Source: Pohlia nutans | Lineage: Eukaryota > Streptophyta > Bryopsida > Bryales > Mniaceae | Assembly (NCBI GenBank): GCA_022496805.1 | Contig: CM040085.1 | Span: 16,707,811 to 16,771,810, forward strand | Reading direction: 5' to 3' | Length of the DNA stretch: 64,000 bases | Shown here: in pieces, positions 11,503 to 24,175 of the stretch | How positions within the stretch are numbered: position 1 is the stretch's first letter | Layout: every line of letters starts with the position of its first letter | Notes under the pieces: model-generated | Seen by the model: the letters and a program-made list of their open reading frames with translations, nothing else | The model's database searches: none | What the model was told of the DNA's origin: nothing | Made by a program: the position numbers and the translations under genes

Positions 11503-12513
11503 GTTTACCGTACTTTAATGAATCCAATTTAAAAAGGTTTAAAAATAGTAACTATCTAAATGTATGAAAAAAAAACTCCCAACAAGTTGTAAATATTTTG
11601 AATACTCTAAATGCATGATAATATTGAACTCATGCAGTTGTAGATTATGTGATTGCATATTTTTAGATGGGACCAAATTTTATAGCACCAGAACTTGTGA
11701 AGATCAACACATCTAATGGTAAAAAAACAAATAAGTTTGAACAAGAGGAACTCAAAAAAGGACCTATTCGGAAGCCCAATTTGGGCTTCAACGTTTGTCA
11801 ACGTTGCTGCAAAAGCAAGCTGCTGCAATCTTCGTATGTTATGAAAAATTTGAAAAAGTCAGATCAAAGTTGCAAGTGATTTGGCACTTTTTGCACTTCA
11901 TCTTATTGGAGGTTTATTTAACCCATTAAGCGTTCTGGAATATGTAATATTTTTGGAATAAAACATTTTTTTGAAAATTATATGTTTAATTTTGCAATTT
12001 CTTGAAAGTTGTATCTTTAATGCATTAAAGATAAGGTCTAATAGAACCCCAAAGGGTGAATATTAGATTCTATAAGAGTAGAAATTCAATACTCTCCTTT
12101 TGGGCAATTTCTCAACTTGTCAAGGCCTTTCTCTTCTTGGTTACCAATATGGCCTTAATTCAAACAACCTTGACTCAATCTAAAGAAACCCTAGTTTCTC
12201 CCTTTAACGTCCCAATTCAACATTGTTTTCAAAGATTTGTTAAAGAATCTTTGATGAAAAAAAAAAATGGAGCTGATATACAAAGTAAAGTTGTAAATGT
12301 CAATGTAAAGATCACATTTGTGTGGTTAAATTCATCATATTTTTTTATTAATATTTTTTAAATTAATTTTGCAAGGTTTTCTCTTGAAATTCAATTAAAA
12401 ATCCCAAGTTAACACAAAAAAATTAATTTTTCTTGTAATGATATTGGAATAACATGCTCTACCAGATGGTATGATTTTCATTATTTGATTCAACTTATTT
12501 TGGAAAATCATGT
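11503..12513. other. AT-rich intergenic DNA
   Basis: Two small overlapping frames near 11607-11879 and one at 12056-12361 have no recognisable content. At 11918 the sequence TTAACCCATTAAGCG resembles a left end of the TTAA-element group, but I found no matching right end. Confidence 0.35.
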
Positions 12514-13060
12514 TTAACCCCTAAACGTCCCAGCGTTCAGTTTCTGAACGTTTGTTGGTCAAACCCAATTTTGATCTTGAAGATGACTTTTGTTGCTAAT
12601 ACACCCCACTAAGAAAATGAAGTTTATTAAGTCTAGTTTGTACTCCACTTTTCAAATCTTAAAAATTCCAATTATTGAGTATTTTATTGCTTGTGCAAGC
12701 TTTGTAGCTGAAGGTTTAAATTACACTACATAGGATGTTCACCTTTCGAATTTCAAAATTTAAATAAAAAATTTCTATGGAAAACATATCATGTGATTCT
12801 CCATTGTAATTTGTACCTGCTCCCAAAAAAGTATTAATTTTTTAAAGCTTTTTTGTAATAAAATTTATTTTTTGAAGTATTTGACTTAAAAATTTGTTAA
12901 AAAGGCCGTATTAAATTAAAAAAATCTGAAAATTTCAAGACTGATAGGAAACATTCAATTCCATGCATGAAAAATTTTACAAAATATATTTTGATAAATC
13001 TTGAAGGCTAAATTGTGTAGTTTGACTTTCCTACAAAGGAGTGGTACGTTTAAGGGTTAA
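12514..13060 (+). mobile_element. TTAA-bounded element, 547 bp, copy A
   Basis: It starts TTAACCCCTAAACGTCC and ends GGTACGTTTAAGGGTTAA. The whole 547 bp is repeated in inverse orientation, with the same length and only scattered differences, at 28812-29358. No open frame of note occurs. Outside the TTAA the flanks show no further duplication. The near identity suggests recent mobility. Confidence 0.9.
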
Positions 13061-13833
13061 GGTCTCTTTTTGAACTAAGAATGAAACTCGACGTGAACCA
13101 ATTGTGTTGTTTTTCAAAAAATCACAATATTTTATTTTGAAGATCTGTACTGTAGAAATGATAGTCAACTAGCACAAGAACCAAGAGAAATTTGGATGAA
13201 TGAAAAATTGTACATGATGTAGTCAAGAGAAAGGTTGCAATATGTATGTCGTTCATTATATGCACGCATGCGCGTCAGAGGATTATAGTGTTCCTAATGT
13301 TTCATAGGATTAAAAACTTGTATATCATTTACTAAAAATAGAATAATTGGTGTAGGCAATACTTACTCAAGCAAAGTGAAACCAACAATAATAGGGGATT
13401 TTATAGTGCAAGCTTGTGAAGGGAGATTTTGCGAAGTGGTTCAATCATGTTTATCTTATAATTCAGGCCCACAACCACGAGATTTTCATTAAATTTGTTG
13501 CTTTCTACAAGCGAATTGAAACCACAGGGTTCTCCTACTGTTTTTCAACAAGACATGGGTCACGTCATCACTTGAAAACTTGTTACAAAAGCTCACGTAA
13601 AAACTGGAACTAACACCCCTAAGTAATACAATGGTGGGATTTCCCAAGTGGAGAGTGGGAAACAATGTCAATCCTCCTGCTAAGAATAATGGAAAGATAG
13701 TCATTTGGATGCTTGTTGGGAACACTTTTGGGAAAGGAGGCGTTGCCTAGGGACAAGCCCATGCAAATCCCCACCCAATGTGCGTCAGACCACGAGCATC
13801 GGGACAAATCTCCACTGTGTCGAACTGAGTATT
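13061..13833. other. intergenic DNA, nothing identified
   Basis: Short overlapping frames on both strands at 13416-13914 have no domain. No RNA gene or paired inverted ends were seen before the small element at 13834. Confidence 0.35.
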
Positions 13834-13976
13834 ACACTAGTAGGATTTTGGTCTTTTACAATTGGTGCTTTGTTACTTAAATGGTCCAAAACGACTTTTT
13901 CTTTTAAGAATTGAGTCGCAAAGAACCATTCAAATCACAAAGGACGAGTTATAAAGGACCAAAATCCTACTAGTGT
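13834..13976. mobile_element. small CACTA-like MITE, about 142 bp
   Basis: The ends are the perfect inverse pair ACACTAGTAGGATTTTGGTC and GACCAAAATCCTACTAGTGT. Starting at CACTA and ending at TAGTG is the signature of CACTA (EnSpm) elements. The 3-bp flanks are TTA and TCA, a near match only. It is too short to encode protein and would be non-autonomous. Confidence 0.7.
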
Positions 13977-14360
13977 CACTTGGAATAGCAACAACTGTGA
14001 ATAGCAACTCAATAGCAGCGCCTTGAATAGCCAGGCAATGGCATCGTTGTGAATAGTGTCATCGTGAACAGTGTGGTGCACCCTGTGTTTATTTTTAGTT
14101 AAAAGTGTTTACTAGTTGGTCTGCACGTCGTGCCCTGATCCGTAGTAGCAGCGGAAAATTCCTCTGATTTTTTTCCAACAAGGTCTGGAGGTCTTCAATA
14201 TTGCTCACACCTTGGTATCAACACCAAGAGATTACTCTAACATGACAAATCACACAAAGTACGAATCACCCTTGAAATCTGACGGGATCATTATGCCGGT
14301 GTTCGCTTGTGTCCGATCCAGAGTACCGAGTAGTGAACGAGAAACAGAAAATAGCAGTGA

Positions 14361-14435
14361 TTGAAGCAAATTGAAGTTGATCAAAGCAGATCGAAGTTGA
14401 TTGAAGCAGATCGAAGTTTATCGAAGCAGTGATCA
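14361..14435 (+). repeat. 20-bp minisatellite (TTGAAGCAGATCGAAGTTGA-like)
   Basis: Three to four units of about 20 bp with the core GATCGAAGTTGATTGAAGCA lie in tandem. The surroundings (14100-14560) have no gene; they resemble retroelement-derived DNA only vaguely. Confidence 0.75.
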
Positions 14436-14754
14436 AAGGTGCTCTAAGCTCCATTTCATCACCAAACGTTCTACAAAACTGGTGCTGGGAACTCCATGCG
14501 ACGATCAAACACTTACAATTGGCAAAAACTTTGGCGAAATCCCAAAGCGTGTAAATCAAACATGGCCTACTTAAAAGATGGTTCTTAGTAACACTAGCAT
14601 TACTTTCAGAAAGCGAAATTTCTTCAATTTATCTTTGACAAGCGAAATTGATTATGTTTATCTTTGGCCAGTTACATATGATTGGCTCTTGCTATACCAA
14701 TGCCCAAAGACAACTTCACTTGCGTGGGGAGCTTGCTTGGTCACATGCGCGGAT

Positions 14755-15090
14755 TCCACTACATTGAATGGCATATTTAGTGTCCAAGGAGAATTGATGT
14801 TTTTTACCACAATTCGTTCAAAGGTGAAGAGAAATAGTGTCCCTTGACACTACATAGGACTTTGCCACTTGTCATTCTCACTTTCATTGAGAGTGCTATG
14901 TTCTTTCCAAGTAATAAGAGTGACATGAGGTGGCATGCCGTATTTATTATAAAGTTGCCATTTGTCATTAGAACACTCCCAGTACGTTCATTTTTTTCTT
15001 ACAAGAACACTATATCTCCCTGAAATTAAATAGTGTCTAGGTTTAGAAATAGTGTCCCAGGACACTGAATATGCCATTCAGTGTAGTGGA
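14755..15090. mobile_element. MITE with about 30-bp inverted ends, 336 bp
   Basis: The left end TCCACTACATTGAATGGCAT and its continuation ATTTAGTGTCC pair with the right end GGACACTGAAT, ATGCCATTCAGTGTAGTGGA. Two mismatches were counted. The inside repeats AGTGTCC/GTGTC words. Target duplication is unclear, so no superfamily is assigned. Confidence 0.75.
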
Positions 15091-15896
15091 GTGTAATATG
15101 TTCTTGGATATGTGTGATTTGTCAGTTTAGTTTATTGCAAATACATAGGTCCAAATATTTGCGATTCATCACCCAAAAAAAAAAAAAGAAAAGGAAACCT
15201 AGTTATAGAATGACCAATTTGATTGATAAGGTAGTATTTGAGTTAAAAAAGTTTCTTACCTTTTATTATATAGATTGTTGGGAAACAGCAATGAGTATAG
15301 AACGATCTGGCACTGTTTATGCGGGTGCAGTTGACGGACTGCAAAAGGCTGGAGAGAAAGATCCAAGTGAAAAAAAACAATAATAACATCAGTGCCCTGT
15401 AAGTAGTGATCACCTGAGTTTCAAAAGACGAAAAATGTATAAACTTAAATACACAATACAACTGAAGTAAAGATAGTCTAGTAGAATGGTACCTCGAAGT
15501 ACATGATCATGTGCCTTCAGGATCCTACTAGGAACCTGGGTCTCTTGAAGTAAATAATTATGTGCATCTAGAAACAAAAGTCCAAAAGTAGCTACTTCTA
15601 ATAGAATCATGTACTTCAAGACACCGAGATCACTCAAGTTTTGCTGTTTTCTACATCAGTTGTATCACCCAAAACCCTACTCACTGTATAGACTATAGAT
15701 GCAACTGATGGTTGCTTCTTATTGCCATACCGACCTCATTCTAGCTTAACTTAGACAATTCATTCCGCTATCAGAAATCCACACGAGCAAAACTAACTAC
15801 ACTGCAGCCACAAAATCTCTTTGAAGAGCAATTCAAGTCATAGCCTGATGAATAGCCATAGTCATTTGAAGTGGATAACCCCAGTTGCTTGACGTG
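15091..15896. other. probable 3' flank of the LysM/M23 gene
   Basis: No coding frame is supported. The minus-strand gene ends at 15897, so the adjacent few hundred bases should hold its 3' untranslated region; no clear polyadenylation signal could be chosen. Confidence 0.3.
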
Positions 15897-18800
15897 TCAC
15901 AAATGGACCCATTTCAAAGGATCCAGCGCTTCTCCATTCTTTCGTACTGCACACACGACAAGAAATGTCATCTCTGATCTGGCTTGTGACTTCTGGTTTG
16001 GTCAGATCACCAGAAATCGATACATAAATATATTACCAGACGCTTACAAATCTAAAAAACAATGCAGAAATTAATGCCCACCTTCAAAGTGTAGATGAGG
16101 ACCCGTGGCGCGTCCTGTTGCACCAACCGCTGCTACTTGCTGTCCCTTCACTACTTGCTGTAAGCACCATGATGCACATTAGATAGTCTCAGTACTAAAA
16201 TAGGAATAAAGTTAGAGACCTAATCCTGTCTTCTATACTGACCCCTGGTACCAATAGCAACTCATCTATGCATACACATGGTTAGATTTATTACACGCAT
16301 AATAGTCCTGAGTAAATAGTTAGTCCGAGCCACACTAACTATTTACTCAAGACTAACTTTTTCCGGAACACAATTTATTTACCAAGATTAAGACTTCAGT
16401 ACTACTCATGTAAGAGAACATCTATAAACATATTTGGTGAAAGTATTCATTCTCCGTAAAAAAATAGTCATTATAAAACAATTGGTGCATCTCGGACTAA
16501 ATACTATAATGGGCGTAGTGAGTGGAGTAAGCATTTATTACTTGGCTGAATGCCTATGTCCACTGATCTTTGAATGGAAATAGGGTTTTCTACTATTACT
16601 TCTAGTGGTCTACAACCTCCCACTTTGGAGTAGCAGATTTGGCTCTTGTACCCAAGATCTATCCAGATCTCCCAAAAGTCGTACGTTGAAAATGCTTAAA
16701 GTGGAGCAAATAGTATACTCTGCATTACTATTGGCAAAGAGAAGAATACAGCATACCAAAATATACAATAAACGCTCAGTACCGGTATCAATAATAACTT
16801 GTAAGACAACCACGAGCTCTGTACCTGCCCAACTCGGGAATGGATAGCACAGCAGTGTGCATATCTTGTTACAAACCCTCCTTCATGCTGGATGGCCACC
16901 AGATACCCGTACCTGCAAAGTATTAAAAAACGAGTAAATACATTGTGGGCGCCATACATTAGAAAGTAACCACAACGGAGCATGCCATAATAAAACTTCA
17001 TATTCAATATCGTTCGGGGAACTTGTTTGTGAGCCCTTTCCAGAAGGACCGAAAACCAGCAGAGAATTAGTTCAACCAATCAAGACAATATGTCTTGAAC
17101 TACTAAGAAACATACACAAAGCCTGCAACCAAATGACAAGATTACATAGATGGAGACGTCAAGATTGGAACAGAATGCTAATAAATGTGATAACTCACCC
17201 GCCACTCCAGCCCGCAAAGGTTACTGTGCCTTTGTCAGATGCCAATATTGGAGATCCTTGATCTGCTGCTACATCAACGCCCTTCACCAGTGCCAAAAAG
17301 CCCACCCCAGTCAAGGAACAGCTCCAGATTTATCAGATATACATTGAATAGGGAAGTTTGATTGCCTTTTGTTAAGTGCTGCACTTGCCAAACTGTTATG
17401 AGAATGTGATGATATTATTCAACACAGTAGAATATTATGAATTCAATGAAGATGTTATAAGAAACTACTAGTGATAACAAGATCAGGGAAAAAATATATC
17501 GGGTAAAGCTATTTAATATCAATCGTATTCCTCATATTTGTTACACAAGAACAATGTGTATCTATAAGTGTTCCAAGTACAGAAGAATCAAAACTTCAAT
17601 ATACAGGAATAGTCTTGCACACAACTGAATATTGTGTCTTAATATATAAACAATAGTCATAATATTACAATCCTCACAATCCCCGACAACATACACACAA
17701 CGCTTCATCAGACACGGAACACTATTTTCTGTATGCAAATGGAATTAGCATGGGCAGCTGAGTGCCCCACAATTTATCAACTCTCACCTCATGAAAAGCA
17801 CCCCAACGCCAGCCATACGCACTGCTAAGAAAACTGCATTGATAGCCAATACAAACTATGATCAGCTTCTCATAATGTCCAAGATAACCAAACGTCTCAA
17901 ATCTGCCGTGCAAGCGGAATGAGCTGACTACATGTAGACTCATTGCTAGAACAGAGGTTGGCTCCAATCCAAAAGTTGCATGACCAAATCATTGCTCAAT
18001 GAAAGTTGCACTCCATATCCTGAGATGAAATTAAAAGCATGGTGACCCAAACAGCACAAGATAAAGCTTCACTCTCAAAAACTAAATGAAAACCGTAGTA
18101 CTGTTGGCGATGCCAAGTAGTGGAGGTTGTCATACCCCTCTGTGACAGGAGAACTGAACCGTACCCACTTGTCTTGTGCAAGCTGAAATCCCTTCCGCTT
18201 TCTTTTCCAGCGCCCTGATACGTAAAAGAGCAATTTGTCACAGTAATAAAACCTTTGATCAAAGTTATATGTTCAGAAGAAATGCAACCTATTAAAGATT
18301 TCCAGGATCCAAGCTTTGACCCACCCCACTAGTCAACAAGCAGGAGGTAACAAACAAACCTTCAAGTTTTAAGTTGCCAGTTGTAAGCTGCTCTTTAAGA
18401 TTTTGTTCTGGACCTCCCACTCCCAGTCTTTGATGAAAACCTGCATATTGTCTTGAAAAGAGTAGCCGATTGGTACGTCGACGACCTGATCTATTCTCTG
18501 GAAGTTCTTTGACGGATGGACCTGGAGGAAACAAGAAAAAAACATGTTTCAGTTGAGCTGTCATGAGAGCTTCTTGAACACATGCTGAACGATGTACATA
18601 GAGATCTGACCTGCTGAAGTACCTGCTGACACGGCTAGCACATCACCCTCAAAAATATTCTTGTCCCGCAAGTTGTTCAACCGCTGAAGCTCCTCCGAGC
18701 TCAAACTGAGCAGATAGTTGACAGACAAGAAAGTCAAATATATACTGAATTTACACTGAATTTAATCTACTAGTTACGTACGAGAAAAAGCTCTACCAAG

Positions 18801-20544
18801 TCACACAATGTCCACTTTTCTAATCAAATAAAGGAACACATGACATTACACAAACACTTTCCAAACATTATGACAGTAGTACATCCAAATATCCCAAAGT
18901 AGTTCCACGCAAGAACCTCAAAGTTTCTGGTCCTTACCCATGTTCAGAGGCAATATCAACCAAGGTATCTCCATATTTAACACGAACTGTCTCTTGCCTA
19001 GGAATTGGATGTATTCTCTGCAATCTCTGTGATGCGCTTAGCACAGGTTTGACAGCCTTGAGGGGCTGCTGCATATTTCCTGAAACATCATCAATTAATG
19101 CATTCCTTTCTTGCACACTAGCCTTTCGACCTAGCACTGCTTGCTCTGCACTACGCCGATCTATCTTCAAAACACTGCAACAAGTCCCAGCACGTAATGG
19201 TTATGATACGATGAGGTCCACACAAGTGTGCTTAAAACAGCAATTTCACACCGCAACAGTAATACATGATTTCATGATAGAAATGACCGATAAGTTGCGC
19301 ATGACTTCAAGCACAATAATAGAATCAACAACCGCTGAAGAATTTGCTCATATAACCGCTGAAAAACGACACAAGCTACCACCAAAGCACAGTATCTTCG
19401 ATTTGCTAAATGAATGATTGCCACGAAACAAACTCTGCACAGCACATATGTCCGAGTGATGTGTCACAAACCTGCCAGAATAAATGACATCGTCTTTCAT
19501 ATTGTTAAGCTTCTTCAACGCCGTCACTGTGGTGCCATACTTCTCTGCTAGCCATACAAGCGAGTCTCCATCACCCACTCTGTGCTCTCGATCTTTACTA
19601 CACAAAATCTGTCCTAAAAGAGAAAACGTTTTACTGAGACTCAACATCTCAGGCCTCTTCAATAATGACGTAAATGCGCTTCTTGTTGACTGTTCCCTGT
19701 GTGCTTTTGCTGTTCTCGTAACAGAGGTTCGACTGATTGTTGACGATGGGGGAGTGTAGTAGCTGCTATCGCGAGGTATCGATATTCGACTGCCCACCTT
19801 TAAACTATCTGGGTTCCTCAGACTGGGATTTGCAATCAGAAGGGTCCTGTCAAACAAGATCCACGAATTTCAGCACTGCAAGCCTAGAAATATAAAATAT
19901 CACAAGGCATGCTTCTAGAAATATACACATCTAGTGAAGCCAGACTGTCTAAATTCCAACAAAAACTGTAACTACAAAACGAGGGGTAATGTCATAAGGC
20001 CCGCTGGTGTCAACAATTATCAGATTTCTGACATCACTGAAACGAGCGTGATTGTCAGCTTCACCAAAAGAAATCAATGAACCCCTAAAGGACCAAAAAG
20101 TCGTGGTTATAATAAAACAACCAATTCCATTGATCATATTGAGAAAAACAGAAATTCAAATGGGGCCAAATTTTATACAATAAAGACATTGCACGTGTTG
20201 GTCAGTAACTAACTAAAAAGCGTCCGCATATGACCTACTCAAAAATGCAAAAAAAATACACGAGGCACAATTTGAGCGTCTTGTTCCTTTACGGCTTAAA
20301 ACGAAAAGAAAACAGCAGCGAAAGATATCAATAAGAAAGTGAGCTAATTTACTTACCCCACGTCAACGTTATGGCGTCGTCCAATGTCGTAGAGCCAATC
20401 TCCCCGTTGGACAACATGCTCGATACACGATCCGGCAGTACTCATGCTTGCTGTACTCAGCACTGTATCAAAGTTTTTGCTCCTTGTCCCAGTGGTGGGC
20501 CTGGACACTACTGCTGATCCATGACTATGCAATCCTACTGCTGT
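15897..20544 (-). CDS. LysM (x3) plus M23 peptidase protein, probable plastid peptidoglycan hydrolase (5' end missing)
   Basis: Eleven exons join in phase on the minus strand: 20544-20357, 19846-19472, 19174-18938, 18705-18611, 18521-18360, 18214-18136, 17833-17788, 17281-17199, 16912-16825, 16157-16082 and 15946-15897 (492 codons plus stop). Splicing rebuilds three LysM domains: HVVQRGDWLYDIGRRHNVDV..., HRVGDGDSLVWLAEKYGTTV... and VKYGDTLVDIASEHGL.... An M23 domain follows with SSAYGWRWGAFHEGVDVAAD, GGYGYLVAIQHEGG, RYAH and GPHLHFE. Its zinc-binding His/Asp (FHEGVD) and HLH residues are all present. The family cleaves peptidoglycan cross-links. DipM, as I recall, has this architecture and acts in plastid division in glaucophytes and some streptophytes. 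The exon before 20544 and any transit peptide are unresolved; GC-rich sequence at 21860-22066 may hold them. Exon 4 has two in-phase donors (18611 or 18623). Confidence 0.85.
20078..20299. mobile_element. 222-bp TTAA-family element in an intron of the LysM/M23 gene
   Basis: The left end is TGAACCCCTAAAGGACCAA (one change from TTAA) and the right end TTGTTCCTTTACGGCTTAA. Inverted, the interior matches the element at 30785-31023, including the CCAACAC-TGCAATGT and TTTGG(C/T)CCCAT words. It lies within the 19847-20356 intron, 57 bp from the exon. Confidence 0.7.
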
Positions 20545-20954
20545 CTGCAAGTACTTCTAGTTAAGGTAACTCCAGTATATATATATGGAACTCTGAATAT
20601 AACCTCACATCCAGTTGGATCAAAAATACTAACAGTCTCAATGAAACTCACAGGGTCCCAGAGACCTACATTACAATGCACAGATCATGCAGATACAGAC
20701 GTGTTGTAATAGGCTAAACTTCAACAAACTAGGGTACAGTTTCCCAATCAAAATGACAGAAGTGATTACTCTCAAACCAAGCTCCTCTCTCCTTTATGAT
20801 AGTCGCTGTTCAAATTTCACGACGCACCTGATCATTCTCGAACATCATCTTCTCGGTTCTAACTAGCAGGAGCGCTCACAAAAACATCCTCCATCGACTG
20901 TTCACAGAGTAGCACAAAACCTGTTATTCCGGCCCCAAAACAATCCCTGTACAA

Positions 20955-21862
20955 ATCACCCTGACAATGAGCTATTCCCCTTGCCCGAGGAATATACAAA
21001 AAGAGTTCCACCTAACTGCACATTTTAGGTCAATATCCCGCCATGACCTATACTGATGGCTAGCAGACACCAACTACACATAAATCATCAATGAACGATC
21101 GTCCCTGTCAATGTCAATATTATTACCCGCTCCCATTATTCTCAATGCAGAGCCTCTACATCCAAATTGCAGCATCTCAATCTCCCATTTGAAATCCAAA
21201 AAAAGAGCGCTATCGGGAACTAACTTACTAAGCGTCCAATATGGGCAGGCGTCCCAATCAATGTGAACTCTCCCGAGGAAATCCAAAACTACCAAAAGTG
21301 GAGCTCAACCACATCCTCTCCACGTGATAAGCGCCGTCCGAATTCAACTTAAACCCGGAAGAACAGAAAAATAAATTAAGTAAAAGGCCGAAAAAGGAGC
21401 AAGAAAACAATATCACCCTGACATTGAGCTATTCCCCTTGCTAAAAGAGTTCCATCTGACTGCACATTTTAGGTCAATATCCCGCCATGCCCTATACTAA
21501 TGGCTAACAGACACCAACTACACATAAATCGTAAATGAAACGATCGTCCCTGTCAACCTCAACCCATTACCCGCGCGACTAGCCCAATGCAAGACCCGCT
21601 ACCATTTCTCAATGCAGAACCTCTACATCCAAATTGCAGCATCTCAATCTTCCATTTGAAATCCAAAAAAGAGAACGATATCAGGAACCACTAAGCGTCC
21701 AGTATAGGCAGGCGTCCCAATCAATGCGAGGAAATCCAAAAGAGGAGCTCAACCACACCGACCCTCTCCACTTGATAAACGCCTCCGAATTCAACTATTT
21801 AACCCCCGGAAGAACAGAAAAATAAATTGAAAAAAGGCCGAAAAAGGAGCAAGACAATGCAG
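20955..21862 (+). repeat. 457-bp tandem duplication upstream of the LysM/M23 gene
   Basis: Copy 1 is 20955-21411 and copy 2 is 21412 to about 21862. Both begin ATCACCCTGACA(A/T)TGAGC and end with GGCCGAAAAAGGAGCAAGA. Small deletions separate them (for example between the TCCAAAA and GGAGCTCAACCACA words). It lies between the first mapped exon and the likely 5' end of the minus-strand gene, so it may be leader intron or promoter DNA. Confidence 0.85.
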
Positions 21863-22080
21863 GGGAGAGATCCGCACCGAACTGGAGCCTCGCGGATTCA
21901 AATAACCACAAAAATCGACACGGAGAAGCGCAATCGACGCGGAAAAAAATGCAAGAACTGGCAAGAGGGCAGAGCATGCCGAGCGCGGTGGAGTGCAACG
22001 CCGGAGAAGCGATGGAGTGGACGCCAATTTGCGAGCAAACCTCTGCCCCACCACCACTCACTCTGACACAGAATTAGGGT
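21863..22080 (-). promoter_or_regulatory. candidate first exon/promoter of the LysM/M23 gene
   Basis: This GC-rich stretch is open on the minus strand in two frames with Ser/Arg/Ala-rich, transit-peptide-like composition. One frame has an ATG at 21977. I could not find a donor that joins it in phase to the exon at 20544, so it may be untranslated leader. Confidence 0.3.
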
Positions 22081-23364
22081 TTGCGTTTGCGTTACAGTAA
22101 CTTATTATTGTCGTAACTGCATCGCTAAGTTTGATTAGCAAGGAGTGTCATTAATGCTAATCTTGATTAGCGAGAAGATAAGTAGACTCGAGTGCCAGAT
22201 GAGAAGGTTGTGCAGTGGAGCCACTCCGGTAGGGACACGTGTAATGATCCGTTTCGAAAATTTTGAATGTTATGGTCCACGTCTGCTGCCACCTGTCCTC
22301 CTCTCCTCTGCCCTCTTTCTCATGCTTTGTTGGTTTTGGTAGGATTGGAACATGTGGGATAGGGTTATCTACACTCAGAATTCTTTATTATCATCTCTTT
22401 GGTAGCCAAGAAGAAGAACTCCAGTACTCTTGTGAGGCTGGCGTGAATAAAGTGTTTGGTCGATCCATCCTTGATTCAATAGGGGTTGTCACACCTCCTC
22501 TCCCCATTCTCAATCGTTAGAGAATGAGGACATAACACTCTCTTTGAATTGTGAAGGGCCTATTTTATGAAGATTGAGAATTTTCTTTCTTCTCCTCCAA
22601 GGATGAAGAATGGGCGTGAGGAATGGTTTTGCATGTAAAGTTTTTACCATGGAGCTTATCCTTTTCACCTTCGCTTCCATTTTCACCCTTGTTGTCATTC
22701 GAGAGGATCGAAGCTTCCTAATTCTCGTCAAAATTTCATTTTTAAGTGTGCATTATACAGTTCAAAGACATACTATAATCTTGCAATTTCACTATTGGAC
22801 AATTTTCTAATTTTGGCAAAATGTCTCCACTCCATTTGAGAATACAATTGTACAGTTACTTTCTAATTTAATCCATTCTATTTTTGATAGTTTCAATTAT
22901 GGTGGAAAAAACCCATTGAAATCCAGTGCAAAAAGCTACACTATCCTAGGCACCAGGGTTTTTTTTTCTGGCACCATGGTGCCAAACTCCACTGTCGTGG
23001 CACAATCACAATGGTCTAAATATGGAGGGACCACTCTCCATTGCATGCATGGAGCACTGCTACAGTGCAAAAAAAAACCCCTGCTAGGCACTAAAGGGTT
23101 TAACCATTAAAGGTCCAAGTGAGCCCTGTGGGGTTGATGGATGATTGTTTTCATCCATATCTCCTTCCTCATGAACCTTTTCACCATGAAACATTTTTTA
23201 AAGATACTTCATCAAGTTGTTGTCCTATCCAACGGTTGAATTTGGTGTTATTAGAATACATACTTCTCTAAAATTACAAACGTGTAAGTATGTGAAATTT
23301 TGAACAAGCCAAAATTGCATTGACTTTAGTTCAAAAGCGGCCATGCAAAAATGAGGTCATAGAT
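22081..23364. other. intergenic DNA with an orphan element end
   Basis: No gene is supported. At 23080-23104 GCTAGGCACTAAAGGGTTTAA resembles the right end of the 50287-51095 family. A short imperfect inverted repeat around 22930-23100 (CCTAGGCACCAGGGTTTTTT against AAAAAACCCCTGCTAGGCAC) frames a region containing GGCACCATGGTGCC. The left end is not intact. Confidence 0.45.
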
Positions 23365-24175
23365 TTAACCCCTAAGCGTCCCTAGCTTTTTTGGGCTTAA
23401 AATCATCATTGCTTTTGATGTATTACAGGTCTAAATGTAAGTGAGGTATAAGATTCTCAACTGTACAATCTTGTAATATACATGCTGGAGATCATGTGGA
23501 TCAAATTTGGAGTCATTTGGCCATATAGATTGCAAGATCATAGTGTTTTAGTGTAAAAAAGGGATACTGAAATTTTCCTAGCAACATAGTTAGAGGTGAA
23601 ATTTGTTTTCAAAATTACTCAAATGAAAAAACTTTGAACTATAAAGTAGTTTGAAATCATCATATAAACACATTGGTACCAAAAAAAACTCATTAAAAGA
23701 ACTTAATGTGCCCTAAAATGGCCTTGCAATGTCAAAAAGTAGCCTGCAAAGTGACCGATTTGACCCAAAAAGCAAAAAGTGTCCAACCTAGACCCGTGCA
23801 CTAAAATGACTCCCAAACATTCAGAACATCATGAATTGACATGAAAATTTTACCATGATAACTATACTTCAAGGGAAATCCAAATCGATAATTTCCCTTG
23901 AAGTATGGGATGAAGGAGATACAAGCCCCCAAAGTTGCAGCCATCAAAATGCACAAAAACTGTCCAAGAAAAAGACCCCTACTTTCAAATGATCACCAAA
24001 AATTCAATACATCTCGAATTGATCTGAAATTTTTACCACTCATCCCATACATCACGAGGAGGGTTTTCACAAAGTTGCATTAAAATCGGACATCTTTTGC
24101 AAAGTTACATCTCTTCGAAGGTGTATGTACGCCAAAAAAGTCCAAAATATGAACGTCGAGACGGTTAGGGGTTAA
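23365..24175 (+). mobile_element. TTAA-bounded element, 811 bp, copy A
   Basis: It begins TTAACCCCTAAGCGTCCCTA and ends GACGGTTAGGGGTTAA. A second copy of 815 bp in the same orientation lies at 33672-34486, with shared interior such as TTTTTTGGGCTTAAAATCAT and GATCACCAAAAATTCAAT. No coding frame is evident. Confidence 0.9.

Noticed and set aside
14100..14560. Copia-type long terminal repeat
   Set aside because: Some words look LTR-like, but no second LTR, primer-binding site or polyprotein could be found.
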